Shown: positions 43,317-51,928 of the stretch, one piece after another | Position numbering within the stretch: position 1 is the stretch's first letter | Layout: every line of letters starts with the position of its first letter | NCBI RefSeq assembly: GCF_003385235.1 | Contig: NZ_PQIA01000054.1 | Coordinates: forward strand, 1-57,270 | Source: Amycolatopsis circi | Lineage (GTDB): Bacteria; Actinomycetota; Actinomycetes; Mycobacteriales; Pseudonocardiaceae | Direction of reading: 5' to 3' | DNA: 57,270 nt | Notes under the pieces: model-generated | The model's input: the letters and a program-made list of their open reading frames with translations, nothing else | Database searches by the model: none | What the model was told of the DNA's origin: nothing | Position numbers and translations under genes: made by a program

Positions 43317-45623
43317 CTAGTCTGAGACGCCCCCGCGGCCAGCAGCCGCGATGATCTCGTCAACCGTCCGGGTACCGGCCCCGGCGTCCTCGCCGGTCAT
43401 CAGCGCCGCGAACATCCCGAGTCTGCCGAGCGGGAACGAATCCAGCATCTTGCTCGCGTCGACACCTTCCGGCAGGACCGACGCGATGCCGTCTGCCAGC
43501 CCCATCCGGGCCATCATGGCCTGGATCATCGGCCCGGCGACAGGATGCTTCAACGCCTCGCCCAGCGACGATGTGCGCGAGAGCGGCACCACAACCTCGT
43601 CCCCAGCGACTTCCACCGACGTGGCTGCCCGCAGATCCCGGCTCGACGAAGGAACGTCCACTGTGTACGCGCCACCCTCGACGACCCATCGGTCGACGCG
43701 AATGTCCCAGTAGGCCAGGTCTTTGCGTCGCACAATTAGTGCCACCGTGCGCGCCGCACCCGGTGCCAGCTCGACGACCGTGAACGCCTTGAGTTCGCGT
43801 ACCGGCCGCTGAACACGCGAGCCCGGAAGCGACAGATAGACCTGCACCACCTCCCGCCCAGAGCGTTCTCCAGTATTCGTGACCGTGACGGTGACCTCGA
43901 CATCCCCGTCCGCGGTGAGCGCCGCGAAGGCGTCTCGGTAGACGAACGTCGTGTACGAGAGCCCGTGGCCAAACGGGAAGGCGACCGACATGCGGCGTGC
44001 GTCGTACCAGCGATATCCGACGAATAGGCCCTCGCCGTATCGCACATGCGAGAAATCACCGGGAAAGTCGAGGTAGGCGGGTGTGTCCTCCAGGCGAAGC
44101 GGGATGGTTTCGGTCAGCTTCGCCGACGGGTTGACGTCGCCGAACAGAACGTCCGCCGTCGCGCCGCCGCCTGCTTGGCCTAGCAGCCAGGCTTCAACGA
44201 TCGCCGGCACCTTCTCCGCGAAGGGCAGCGCCACGACGCCGCCGTTGGACAATACGACCACTGTCCTGGGATTGGCGGCCAGCACAGCGTCAAGCAGTTC
44301 CAGTTGTTCGGCGGGCAGATCAAGGTCCGGGCGGTCGTAGCCTTCCGATTCCAGGCGTGCGGGCAGCCCCAGGAAAACGACCGCGACGTCTGCCGCCGAT
44401 GCGACGCCGACGGCTTCGTCGCGCAACGCCACAGCCTCGTCGGCCGACACATCGACGGCGACACTAAAGCCCCGCGCATAGGCGACGGTTCCCGTCGAAA
44501 GTGCGCGGATCTCCTCCAGCGCGTTATCCAAACGGGTCGGATTGATCATCGACGAGCCAGCACCCTGATAACGCGGCTCGACGGCGAACGTGCCGATGAC
44601 AGCAACGGACGTCTCCTTCGGCAGGGGCAGCAGATCTCCGTCGTTCTTCAGGAGCACGATCGAACGCCCTGCGGCCTCGCGTGCGAGCGCGTGGTGCGCA
44701 TCGACGTCCAGCGGCCCCTCGACCTGACCGGCCCCGGAGCGCGCCTTCTGCACGAGGTCAAGGACGCGGCCCGCAGCGGCGTCCAACACGGCTTCGTCCA
44801 ACACCCCGTCCTGCACCGCGGCCACGATCTGTGCATCGGTGATCCCGTTCGACGAGGGCATTTCGAGATCCAGACCGGCCGCCAGGCCCGCCACGCGCTC
44901 GTTGACCGCTCCCCAATCGGACACCACGAGCCCTTCGAAACCCCACTCGCCGCGCAGCACCTGCGTGAGCAACCACGGATCTTCCGAGGCATAGCAGCCG
45001 TTGATCCGATTGTAGGAACACATGACCGTCCAGGGGCGCGCTTCTTCGACCACCCGCTGGAACGCACGCAAGTAGATCTCGCGAAGGGGCCGCGCGTCGA
45101 CATCCGAGCTCGACCGCATCCGGTCATGCTCCTGGTTGTTCGCCGCGAAGTGCTTGAGCGAGGTTCCCACGCCCTTCGACTGGATGCCTTGCACGAGCGC
45201 GGCGCCGAGTTCCCCGGCCACGACCGGATCCTCGGAGAAGTACTCGAAATTCCTCCCGCAGAGCGGCGAGCGCTTGATGTTCACGCCCGGTCCGAGCAGC
45301 ACGGAGACCTTCTCGATCGACGTCTCGGCACCGAGAGCCTCCCCAACCCGACGGACCAGCTCCGCGTCCCACGACGAGCCGAGTCCGACAGCAGGAGGGA
45401 AACAGGTGGCCGGCACGCTGCCGCCCAGACCGAGATGATCGCCTCCCGTGTCCTGCTTGCGCAGGCCGTGCGGCCCGTCGGCGACCATGATCGACGGAAG
45501 GCCGAGCCGCCCGATCGCCTGCGTGTCCCAGAAGCTCGCACCGCTGGTGAGCGCCGCTTTCTCCGCGAGCGTGAGCTCGACGACGGAGCAGGGCAAGCCG
45601 TCTTCGGAGGTACGGTCAGTCAT
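43317..45623 (-). CDS. GH3 beta-glucosidase
   Basis: A 768-aa family-3 glycoside hydrolase with the (beta/alpha)8 domain first, the catalytic nucleophile D236 in VVSDWGA and the phrase KHFAANNQEHDRMRSSSD typical of bacterial beta-glucosidases. An alpha/beta sandwich domain follows (about 310-540), then a C-terminal fibronectin-III-like domain (about 590-680; SGREVVQVYLSLPGSRVQRP). No signal peptide, so it acts inside the cell. ATG at 45623 overlaps the stop of the upstream SDR gene by 8 bp, so it is translationally coupled to two SDRs. A beta-glucosidase in such an operon suggests that the substrate arrives as a glucoside, e.g. of a plant secondary metabolite. Confidence 0.93.
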   Translation of the reverse strand: MTDRTSEDGLPCSVVELTLAEKAALTSGASFWDTQAIGRLGLPSIMVADGPHGLRKQDTGGDHLGLGGSVPATCFPPAVGLGSSWDAELVRRVGEALGAETSIEKVSVLLGPGVNIKRSPLCGRNFEYFSEDPVVAGELGAALVQGIQSKGVGTSLKHFAANNQEHDRMRSSSDVDARPLREIYLRAFQRVVEEARPWTVMCSYNRINGCYASEDPWLLTQVLRGEWGFEGLVVSDWGAVNERVAGLAAGLDLEMPSSNGITDAQIVAAVQDGVLDEAVLDAAAGRVLDLVQKARSGAGQVEGPLDVDAHHALAREAAGRSIVLLKNDGDLLPLPKETSVAVIGTFAVEPRYQGAGSSMINPTRLDNALEEIRALSTGTVAYARGFSVAVDVSADEAVALRDEAVGVASAADVAVVFLGLPARLESEGYDRPDLDLPAEQLELLDAVLAANPRTVVVLSNGGVVALPFAEKVPAIVEAWLLGQAGGGATADVLFGDVNPSAKLTETIPLRLEDTPAYLDFPGDFSHVRYGEGLFVGYRWYDARRMSVAFPFGHGLSYTTFVYRDAFAALTADGDVEVTVTVTNTGERSGREVVQVYLSLPGSRVQRPVRELKAFTVVELAPGAARTVALIVRRKDLAYWDIRVDRWVVEGGAYTVDVPSSSRDLRAATSVEVAGDEVVVPLSRTSSLGEALKHPVAGPMIQAMMARMGLADGIASVLPEGVDASKMLDSFPLGRLGMFAALMTGEDAGAGTRTVDEIIAAAGRGGVSD

Positions 45624-46527
45624 CGTCTCCTCTTCCCGTGGCTGTGCGCCCGACTCGCTCCACCGCTTCGAGCAGGCGGTTCCTCGCCGAGCCGGATTCG
45701 AGAAACTCCGGGATGTTGTGCCCCGCGCCGTATTGAGGCCCGCGCAGGGACAACCCGCCGTCGACCACGAGAGTATGCCCAGTGATGTAACTGCTCAGGT
45801 CAGTCAGGAGAAACACCACCGCAGTCGCGACCTCTGCGACATTGCCCCTGCGCCCCAAAGGGATTAGCGCCCGTTCGAGGCTGCCATCGGAGTCTTGTCC
45901 GGAATGTGCGCGTGGCGTGTCTACCAAGCCCCACGCGACGCTGTTAGCTCGGATCCCGAGCGCGCCCAGCTCTACCGCCATGGTCCGAGTTGCTGCCTCA
46001 AGCGCACTGCGAGCAGCTCCGTACGCAGCGAACCACGGCATCGCGTGTCTCGCATCAGCGACGGAGAGGTTCACCAACGCGCCCTGGGTTTTCGTGGCCG
46101 CCATCCGGCGCGCAGCAATCTGGCAAGTCCGCACGGCGTAAGTGAAATCGAGGTCGAGGCTTCGCTGCCACTGCTGCGCATCCAGTTCGAGGAAATGCGC
46201 GACTTCTCCCGGCATCACCCCGCCTACGACGTTCACGAGGGACTTGAGATCCGTCTCAGCGATCACCCGGTCGAACTCGTGCATTCCCGCAGCCGTGGTG
46301 ATGTCCGCGACGACGCCGGTGACCGACGGACCGAAGTGGTCAATGAGCTGATCGAGCCGTTCGGCTGCTCGGTCGACAACCAGGACCTTCGCGCCGGACT
46401 GCACGAGCAACGCCACAGCGGCTGTGCCGACTCCCCCGCCACCGCCGCCGACCACCGCCGAGGTCTTCCCGGCCAGTTCGGGGAAGACGTGCGGCGGTAT
46501 TTCCGGGATCCGTATCCGCCCGGTCAC
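45616..46527 (-). CDS. SDR-fold protein with Arg in place of the catalytic Lys
   Basis: A 303-aa SDR-like protein. The cofactor loop is unusually glycine-rich (VVGGGGGGVG), and the active-site motif reads Y169-GAA-R173 instead of YxxxK: codon CGC replaces the Lys. Ser in NLSVADA and the C-terminal GHTLVVDGG are kept; a 40-residue C-terminal extension follows. Start GTG at 46527 overlaps the upstream SDR gene stop (GTGA), and its stop overlaps the GH3 start by 8 bp. Arg could maintain a positive charge and some activity, or the protein may be a structural partner of the upstream SDR. Neighbouring pairs of SDR paralogues can form heteromers. Confidence 0.85.
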   Translation of the reverse strand: MTGRIRIPEIPPHVFPELAGKTSAVVGGGGGGVGTAAVALLVQSGAKVLVVDRAAERLDQLIDHFGPSVTGVVADITTAAGMHEFDRVIAETDLKSLVNVVGGVMPGEVAHFLELDAQQWQRSLDLDFTYAVRTCQIAARRMAATKTQGALVNLSVADARHAMPWFAAYGAARSALEAATRTMAVELGALGIRANSVAWGLVDTPRAHSGQDSDGSLERALIPLGRRGNVAEVATAVVFLLTDLSSYITGHTLVVDGGLSLRGPQYGAGHNIPEFLESGSARNRLLEAVERVGRTATGRGDDD

Positions 46528-47309
46528 AATGGCATCACGCTGCCGCCGTTGACGCGGATGATCTGGCCGGTCACATACGACGCGGCGGGGCTGGCGAGGA
46601 ACCGGACGACCGCGGCGACTTCAGCGGCCGAACCGGGACGCCGCAACGGAATGCGCTCCGACTGCCCCTCGTCGACCTGCCGCAGCTTCTCCTCGACGAG
46701 ACGGCCGTCCGCGTCGCGTGCGTGCGCCTCGGTCATCGCGGTTCGGATATAGCCCGGAGAGACCGCGTTCACCCGGATCCCGGCCGGGCCGAGCTCGGCG
46801 GCAAGGCTGCGAGTCAACTGCAGCACACCCGCTTTAGGAATGCTGTAAGCAGCAAGGTCGGCGACCGCTCCGTCCACGGTCCCGGAGCCGACGTTCACGA
46901 TAGCTCCGCCTGCCGTCATCGCCGCCGCAGCAGCCTGGCAGCCGAATACAAGGCTTTTCAGATTCACGGCAAGCCCTCGGTCCAGTTCTTCCTCCGTCAC
47001 CGAACCGACCGGCCCCCGATCGGTGATGGCACCCGCGATGTTGGCGTACACATCGAGCCTGCCGTGCTCGTACCGGACCGCCTCGACCAACCGTCGCACG
47101 GCGGTACGGTCAGTCACGTCCAGACAGGCGGCGATCGCGCCTTCCCCGGCTTCTTCCGCAGTCGCGACCGCGGCCGGCCCGTCGCGGTCGAGACAGACCA
47201 CGGTCGCGCCGGCGTCCGCGAACGCAAGAGCGCTCGCCCGGCCGATCCCGCTGCCCGCGCCAGTGACCACGGCAACCCGGCCGGAGAGCCCCGAATCGTC
47301 CTTAGCCAT
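46524..47309 (-). CDS. Short-chain dehydrogenase/reductase
   Basis: A 261-aa classical SDR with TGAGSGIG, an acidic residue after strand 2 (CLDRDGP, pointing to NAD), NIAG, Ser in VGSGTV and YSIPK. The C-terminus is GQIIRVNGG. ATG at 47309 has AAGGAGG upstream at an unusually short 3-bp spacing. It is the first gene of the SDR, SDR, GH3 operon, with an operator half-site 12 bp upstream and a spaced operator variant at 47375. Confidence 0.9.
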   Translation of the reverse strand: MAKDDSGLSGRVAVVTGAGSGIGRASALAFADAGATVVCLDRDGPAAVATAEEAGEGAIAACLDVTDRTAVRRLVEAVRYEHGRLDVYANIAGAITDRGPVGSVTEEELDRGLAVNLKSLVFGCQAAAAAMTAGGAIVNVGSGTVDGAVADLAAYSIPKAGVLQLTRSLAAELGPAGIRVNAVSPGYIRTAMTEAHARDADGRLVEEKLRQVDEGQSERIPLRRPGSAAEVAAVVRFLASPAASYVTGQIIRVNGGSVMPL

Positions 47310-47374
47310 CCGCCTCCTTAACCAAGCAGGGATGTTCCGGCTCGCTGGCCAGTCTGACTGGCTCTTTGGTCCGA

Positions 47375-47392
47375 AGCAAGCGCATGCTTGGT
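47375..47392. promoter_or_regulatory. Spaced operator variant upstream of SDR/GH3 operon
   Basis: AGCAAGcgcatgCTTGGT carries both half-sites of the common operator with the longer 6-bp spacer, like the site at 20740. It lies 65 bp upstream of the SDR start at 47309 and 1 bp after the alcohol dehydrogenase stop. A half-site ACCAAG (47321-47326) sits nearer the start. Confidence 0.5.
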
Positions 47393-47393
47393 T

Positions 47394-48479
47394 TCAGCCG
47401 ACCAGGATGCCCGGCTCCGTGATGTCGTGCCGTACCAGCACCTTCACGTGGTCGATGCGGTGTGAGTCCTGCGGCCGAAGCGCTTCGAACACCGCGCCGA
47501 CGCTGTCCAGTCCCGCGTACCCGGTCACAATGGAAGCCGGATCGAACCGGCCCGCGACGATGTGGTCGAACATCACGTCGAACGCCTGATAGCCGGTCTC
47601 GCCGAGTCCTGGTCCGCCGACGAATTCCAGCGAAACGTTCTTCAGGATGCCGACGACCGGGCGAATCGGATCGGGCACCATCCCCGCGCCCACGATCAGG
47701 ATGCGGGTGAATCGGGGCGCTGTCGCCATCAGGCGGTCGAGCAAACCACGAGCGCCGGATGCCTCGAATACGTGGAGCAGCGCGCCGGAGCGAGCGTGCG
47801 CCCGCCAAACCTCCACCGGATCTTCCTCGGTCGGGTCCACGACTGCCGTCGCGCCGCAAGCAGCGGCCATCCGCCGGCGCCGATCGGACGGATCCGAGGC
47901 CACGATAGGTCGCACGCCCCGGTGCACCAACTCGACGATGCTGCCGAGTCCCACCGGTCCGCACCCGGTGACGATGGCGCCGTCATCGCTCGTCGTCCCG
48001 GCCCGCAAGACTGCGTTGACCCCGGTCGCCATCGGCTCTGTCACCGCCGCGTGGACCGGCGAGACGGACTCCGGAATCGTCAGGTGCCCGTATGCCTGTA
48101 CTACGACGTGTTCGGCCAGACCGCCGGGGTAGTCCGTGCAGTAGCCGAGTGTGTGCGGCTCGCCGCGCGGGTCGACGACCGCCGGGAGCACCACCAGTTT
48201 CTGCCCCGGCTGGTAATCGCGGACGCCGTCGCCGGTTTCCAGCACCTCGGCCGTGAACTCATGACCGAGCACCAGGTCCTGGTCCGGGTCGAACATCTCG
48301 CCCGTCATTCCCGTGTCCGCGTGCGCGCGCAGGAATTCACTGGTGTGCTGCCAGGCGGACAAGTCGCTCCCGCAAATCCCGACCGCGATCGGCCGGACCT
48401 TCAGCTGTCCCGGCCCCAACGGCGGCTCGGCCACCTCGTCGACGACCAGCTTCCCGTTTCGCAACACCGCTGCGCGCAT
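47394..48479 (-). CDS. Medium-chain (zinc-type) alcohol dehydrogenase
   Basis: A 361-aa MDR-family dehydrogenase. Catalytic-zinc ligands are likely in GICGSD and LGHEF, and the Rossmann glycines are in VTGCGPVGLGSIVE. The structural-zinc four-cysteine loop of ordinary ADHs is absent; the region reads PAVVDPRGEPHTLGYCTDYP. It resembles threonine/butanediol dehydrogenase-like members. ATG at 48479 is chosen; a longer open frame upstream covers an intergenic hairpin. It follows the E2 gene by 76 bp across a strong hairpin, so it may be expressed partly by read-through or from its own promoter. Confidence 0.85.
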   Translation of the reverse strand: MRAAVLRNGKLVVDEVAEPPLGPGQLKVRPIAVGICGSDLSAWQHTSEFLRAHADTGMTGEMFDPDQDLVLGHEFTAEVLETGDGVRDYQPGQKLVVLPAVVDPRGEPHTLGYCTDYPGGLAEHVVVQAYGHLTIPESVSPVHAAVTEPMATGVNAVLRAGTTSDDGAIVTGCGPVGLGSIVELVHRGVRPIVASDPSDRRRRMAAACGATAVVDPTEEDPVEVWRAHARSGALLHVFEASGARGLLDRLMATAPRFTRILIVGAGMVPDPIRPVVGILKNVSLEFVGGPGLGETGYQAFDVMFDHIVAGRFDPASIVTGYAGLDSVGAVFEALRPQDSHRIDHVKVLVRHDITEPGILVG

Positions 48480-48507
48480 CCGGCTCCGCTCCGTTCCCTC
48501 GTTGGAA

Positions 48508-48548
48508 CCGGCCGGCGGGCGTGTTCCCTGCTGCCGCCCGCCGGCCGG
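48508..48548 (-). terminator. Strong hairpin downstream of the E2 gene
   Basis: CCGGCCGGCGGGC (48508-48520) pairs perfectly with GCCCGCCGGCCGG (48536-48548), a 13-bp GC-only stem with a 15-nt loop. It starts 7 bp after the E2 stop and separates the 2-oxoacid dehydrogenase operon from the alcohol dehydrogenase gene. It is probably a terminator or attenuator. Confidence 0.8.
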
Positions 48549-48555
48549 GGTCTGT

Positions 48556-49971
48556 TCACAAATAGGCCTCGGCGGACCACGTTTCGAGCTTCCGCTGGAT
48601 CGACTGCAGGGCGCGCAGCGCGGCCGCGCCGTCGAACGCCCGATGGTCGAATGTGAGCCCGAACCGTGCAACCGGACGGACGGCGACGTACTCCTCCCCC
48701 GACGGCGAAGTCACTGCCATTGGCGTGCGAACGATCGCCGGCACGCCCAGCGACGCGACTTGCGGACGGGTGAGGATCGGCGTAGCGATCACACCTCCTA
48801 CGCTGCCCGAGTTGCTGATAGTGATGGTCCCGCCTGTCAGATCCTCGGCTGTCACAGTGCGGTCGTGCACCGCGGTGGAAAGACGCGCGATCTCCTCGGC
48901 GAGCGCCGGAGCCGTCAGCCGCTCGGCCTGCTTGACGACCGGCACCAGCAGGCCCTGCGGTCCGTCCACGGCCACACCCACATTGACTGGTTGCCAGCGC
49001 ACTAGGTGGTCGTCGGTGAACGTCGCGTTCACATCCGGATGCTCCGCGACCGTGGCGCACAACGCCCGGGCGATGAACGGAAGGAAACTCAGCTTCGACT
49101 CGCCGCGGGCGAGCCTGCGCTCGTTGACCTCGGCGCGCACCTGGGTCACCGCGGACATGTCGACGTCGACCTGTGCGGTCAACTGCGGTGCCGTACTGAC
49201 GGATTCGAGGAGGTTGCGGGCGATCGCGCGACGCTGCGGCGTCAGCGCGACCGCCTCGTAGGCGACATTCTCGTACCCACGCGGAACGGCGACCTCCCCC
49301 TTCGTCTTCGCGACCGGGGCCGGGACCGCGGCGCGGCTCTCCGTAACCGCCTCGGCAGGTTTCGGAGTAGTGGCGGCGGCGTCCAGGTCCTTGCGCGTGA
49401 CGCGGCCTCCCGGTCCGGTGCCGACGACCTCGCGGAGGTCCAAGCCTCGTTCCTTCGCAAGCTTTCGCACGAGCGGAGTCGTCGGCACGCCATTGCGGCT
49501 TCCGTTCCGGGCAGCCGCCTCGGGGCTCGGGAGCGGCAGCCACGCCGCGGAGAGCACCAACGAAGAACCATCGGGCGGCTGAACGGCCGTCGGCACCGGA
49601 TCCACGACCGGAACTGGGTCCGCGGAAGGCGCCGGGGCCGGCTCAGGCGCGACCGGAGCCGCTACAGCTGTCTCTGTCGACGCTGCCGCACCGGCACGGA
49701 TCACCTCCGCCACTTCGTCCTCGGTGGCGTCGGACGGCGCGAACCGGGCGATCACCGCGCCCACGGGCACTTCTTCGTCGACTTGGGCGACGTAGCCGAC
49801 GAGCACTCCGCTAACCGGCGACGGCACTTCGGTGTCGACCTTGTCCGTGGACACCTCGCACAACGGCTCGGACTCCTCGACGCGGTCGCCCGGAGAGCGC
49901 AGCCACGACGTCAGGACAGCCTGCTCCACCACGCCCATGTGCGGCAGGCGGACATCGATCAGAGTGGTCAT
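48556..49971 (-). CDS. 2-oxoacid dehydrogenase E2 (dihydrolipoamide acyltransferase)
   Basis: A 471-aa E2 core. Order: lipoyl domain (about 1-78, lipoylated K44 in STDKVDTEV), an Ala/Pro-rich linker, peripheral-subunit-binding domain (about 165-200; PLVRKLAKERGLDL, GPGGRVTRKDL), second linker, catalytic domain (about 240-471) with H443 and D447 in DHRAFDG. It transfers an acyl group from E1 to CoA. It completes an E1alpha-E1beta-E2 operon with 14-bp spacing to E1beta. No E3 (dihydrolipoamide dehydrogenase) gene is present, so a shared E3 elsewhere is needed. Branched-chain 2-oxoacids or acetoin are the usual substrates for such sets. Confidence 0.92.
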   Translation of the reverse strand: MTTLIDVRLPHMGVVEQAVLTSWLRSPGDRVEESEPLCEVSTDKVDTEVPSPVSGVLVGYVAQVDEEVPVGAVIARFAPSDATEDEVAEVIRAGAAASTETAVAAPVAPEPAPAPSADPVPVVDPVPTAVQPPDGSSLVLSAAWLPLPSPEAAARNGSRNGVPTTPLVRKLAKERGLDLREVVGTGPGGRVTRKDLDAAATTPKPAEAVTESRAAVPAPVAKTKGEVAVPRGYENVAYEAVALTPQRRAIARNLLESVSTAPQLTAQVDVDMSAVTQVRAEVNERRLARGESKLSFLPFIARALCATVAEHPDVNATFTDDHLVRWQPVNVGVAVDGPQGLLVPVVKQAERLTAPALAEEIARLSTAVHDRTVTAEDLTGGTITISNSGSVGGVIATPILTRPQVASLGVPAIVRTPMAVTSPSGEEYVAVRPVARFGLTFDHRAFDGAAALRALQSIQRKLETWSAEAYL

Positions 49972-49985
49972 GTGAGGTCTCCGGT

Positions 49986-50987
49986 TCAGGCGCGAGCGAG
50001 CTGGCGGGCCAGTTCGACGACGTCGGTCACGCTGGGGAAGCACAGATCTTCGAGGAAACGGCTTGCCGGGATCGGCGCGTCGACCGCGCCCAGCCGGGCG
50101 ACCGGCGCTTCCAGGGCGTAGAAGCAGTGCTCCTGGATCAACGCGGCGATTTCCGCACCAGGGCCGGCGGTGCGAGGGGCTTCGTGCACGATCATCGCCC
50201 GCCCGGTTTTGCGCACCGAGGCCAGGATGGCCTCCCGGTCGAGCGGCACCAAAGTCCGCAAGTCGATCACTTCGAGATCGATCGACTCCGCGGCGAGGGT
50301 TTCCGCGGCTTCGAGAACACGCGGCACCATGCAGCCGTAGCTGATCACGCTGATCGTCGTGCCCGGGCGGGCGATCGCGGCCTTGCCCAGCGGAACGAGC
50401 AGGTCGGGATCGGCCGGGACGGGCCCGCGCTTGAAATTGAGCTGTTTGCTCGGGTAGTACAGCACTGGGTTCGGATCCCGGATGGCGGCTTTCAGCAAGC
50501 CCTTGGCGTCCGCGGGGTTCGAAGGCACCACTGCTTTGAGGCCAGGGAAGTGCATGGGCAGCATCTCCATCGACCCTGAGTGCTCCGGCCCGGCTCCCCC
50601 GCTGGGCCCGATCGGCATGATGATCGTCGCGGGAAGCTCGAACTGGCCGCCGTGCATGTGCCGCCACTTGCCGAGCTTCTGGAAGATCTCGTCGCCGGCG
50701 ATGAGGCTGAAGTCGGCGAACCCGAGCTGGACGACCGGGCGCATCCCGGTCATCGCCGCTCCGGCCGCGGCGCCGACCATGAACGCCTCGGTGATGCCGG
50801 TATTGCGGACGCGTTCGAGGCCGAACTCCTCCACGAGGCCGCGGCCTCCTCCGAAGAACCCGCCCATCGCGACGTCCTGCCCCATCAGGAACACCGTCGG
50901 GTCCCGGCGCATCTCCTCCGCAAGCGCGGCGCCCTGCGCGGCGTCGTAGCTGATCACCTTCGTCTCGGCTGCGGTCTCCACGCTCAT
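49986..50987 (-). CDS. 2-oxoacid dehydrogenase E1 beta subunit
   Basis: A 333-aa transketolase-like pyrimidine-binding and C-terminal domain protein, the beta subunit of a thiamine-diphosphate E1. Visible family blocks: VFLMGQDVAMGGFFGGGRGL, NTGITEAFMVGAAAGAAMTG (with the conserved Glu that activates ThDP), VVQLGFADFSLIAGDEIFQK and GPSGGAGPEHSGSMEML. Start ATG at 50987 overlaps the E1alpha stop by 4 bp. Closest in pattern to acetoin/branched-chain-type E1beta. Confidence 0.92.
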   Translation of the reverse strand: MSVETAAETKVISYDAAQGAALAEEMRRDPTVFLMGQDVAMGGFFGGGRGLVEEFGLERVRNTGITEAFMVGAAAGAAMTGMRPVVQLGFADFSLIAGDEIFQKLGKWRHMHGGQFELPATIIMPIGPSGGAGPEHSGSMEMLPMHFPGLKAVVPSNPADAKGLLKAAIRDPNPVLYYPSKQLNFKRGPVPADPDLLVPLGKAAIARPGTTISVISYGCMVPRVLEAAETLAAESIDLEVIDLRTLVPLDREAILASVRKTGRAMIVHEAPRTAGPGAEIAALIQEHCFYALEAPVARLGAVDAPIPASRFLEDLCFPSVTDVVELARQLARA

Positions 50988-51928
50988 GCGAACACGTCCT
51001 TCAGAATCACGCTGGGGTCGGGATACGGCGCTGCTTCGGCGTCGCGGAGCGCGGCCGCGACCTCGTCCCGCGCCTCTTCGAGGATTCGGTCGGCCACCGC
51101 ACCGTCCACTCTGGACCTGAGCACGTCCAGCGGATCGCGGTAACTGGCCAGGAAATCCGCCGGCCGGTATTGCTGGGCGTCGCCTTCCCAATGGCCGCCT
51201 ACCCGGGTCACCGTCGCTTCGATCAGGCTCGGCCCCTGGCCGGCGCGAGCCCGCTCGACGGCATTTCCGACCGCGTCGTACACCGCGAGTGCGTCGTGCC
51301 CGTCGACGACCTCGCCCGGCACTCCGTAAGCGGCAGCGCGCTCGGCGATCGTCTTCGTCGGGCTCACGTCCTCGAACCTCGTCGAAACGGAGATGCCGTT
51401 GTTCTCGCAGAAATAGACGAGCGGCAGCCGCCAAGCCGACGCTTGAAGGAGCGTTTCGTGGAATGTGCCCCTGGCCGAAGTCCCGTCGCCGAAATCGGCG
51501 AGTGCGACCTGATCCGTCCCGCGGAGTTTCGCGGACAGCGCTGCCCCCGCGGCGATGTGGTAGACGCTGCCCAAGGACGCGCCTTCGCCCATGATGCCGA
51601 GCGCCGGGTCCGCCCAGTGCGGGACGCCGGCCCCTTTGCCGCCGGTCGAACCGGTCGACCTGCCCAGCAGGTCCCCGATGATCGGAGCCAGCCCCATGCC
51701 CTTCGCGAGCGGCCAGGTCGCCCCGCGTCCTTGATAGAAGAGGTAGTCGTCGGTGCGCAGTGCCGCGGAGGCCCCGGCAGCGGCGGCTTCCTGCCCCTTG
51801 CCCGGGTGCCAGTAGCCCGCGAAGCCGTGATCCCGGATGTGCACTGCCAGGGCGTCCTCGAGCGCCCGTGCTCGCGCCATCGTGGTGAACAGCGTCACCG
51901 CCAGCTCCGCGCGTTCGGATGTGGTCAC
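50984..51928 (-). CDS. 2-oxoacid (acetoin/branched-chain-type) dehydrogenase E1 alpha subunit
   Basis: A 314-aa ThDP-dependent E1alpha. The ThDP/Mg motif is GDGT with NN about 27 residues later (CENNGIS). The block YQGRGATWPLAKGM resembles the acetoin dehydrogenase and 2-oxoisovalerate dehydrogenase alpha subunits. It decarboxylates or cleaves the 2-oxo substrate and loads the lipoyl arm of E2. Start GTG at 51928 (AAGGGAG upstream) overlaps the MFS stop as GTGA; the frame is open much further upstream into the MFS gene. Acetoin versus branched-chain 2-oxoacid cannot be decided; a nearby alcohol dehydrogenase would fit either. Confidence 0.9.
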   Translation of the reverse strand: MTTSERAELAVTLFTTMARARALEDALAVHIRDHGFAGYWHPGKGQEAAAAGASAALRTDDYLFYQGRGATWPLAKGMGLAPIIGDLLGRSTGSTGGKGAGVPHWADPALGIMGEGASLGSVYHIAAGAALSAKLRGTDQVALADFGDGTSARGTFHETLLQASAWRLPLVYFCENNGISVSTRFEDVSPTKTIAERAAAYGVPGEVVDGHDALAVYDAVGNAVERARAGQGPSLIEATVTRVGGHWEGDAQQYRPADFLASYRDPLDVLRSRVDGAVADRILEEARDEVAAALRDAEAAPYPDPSVILKDVFA

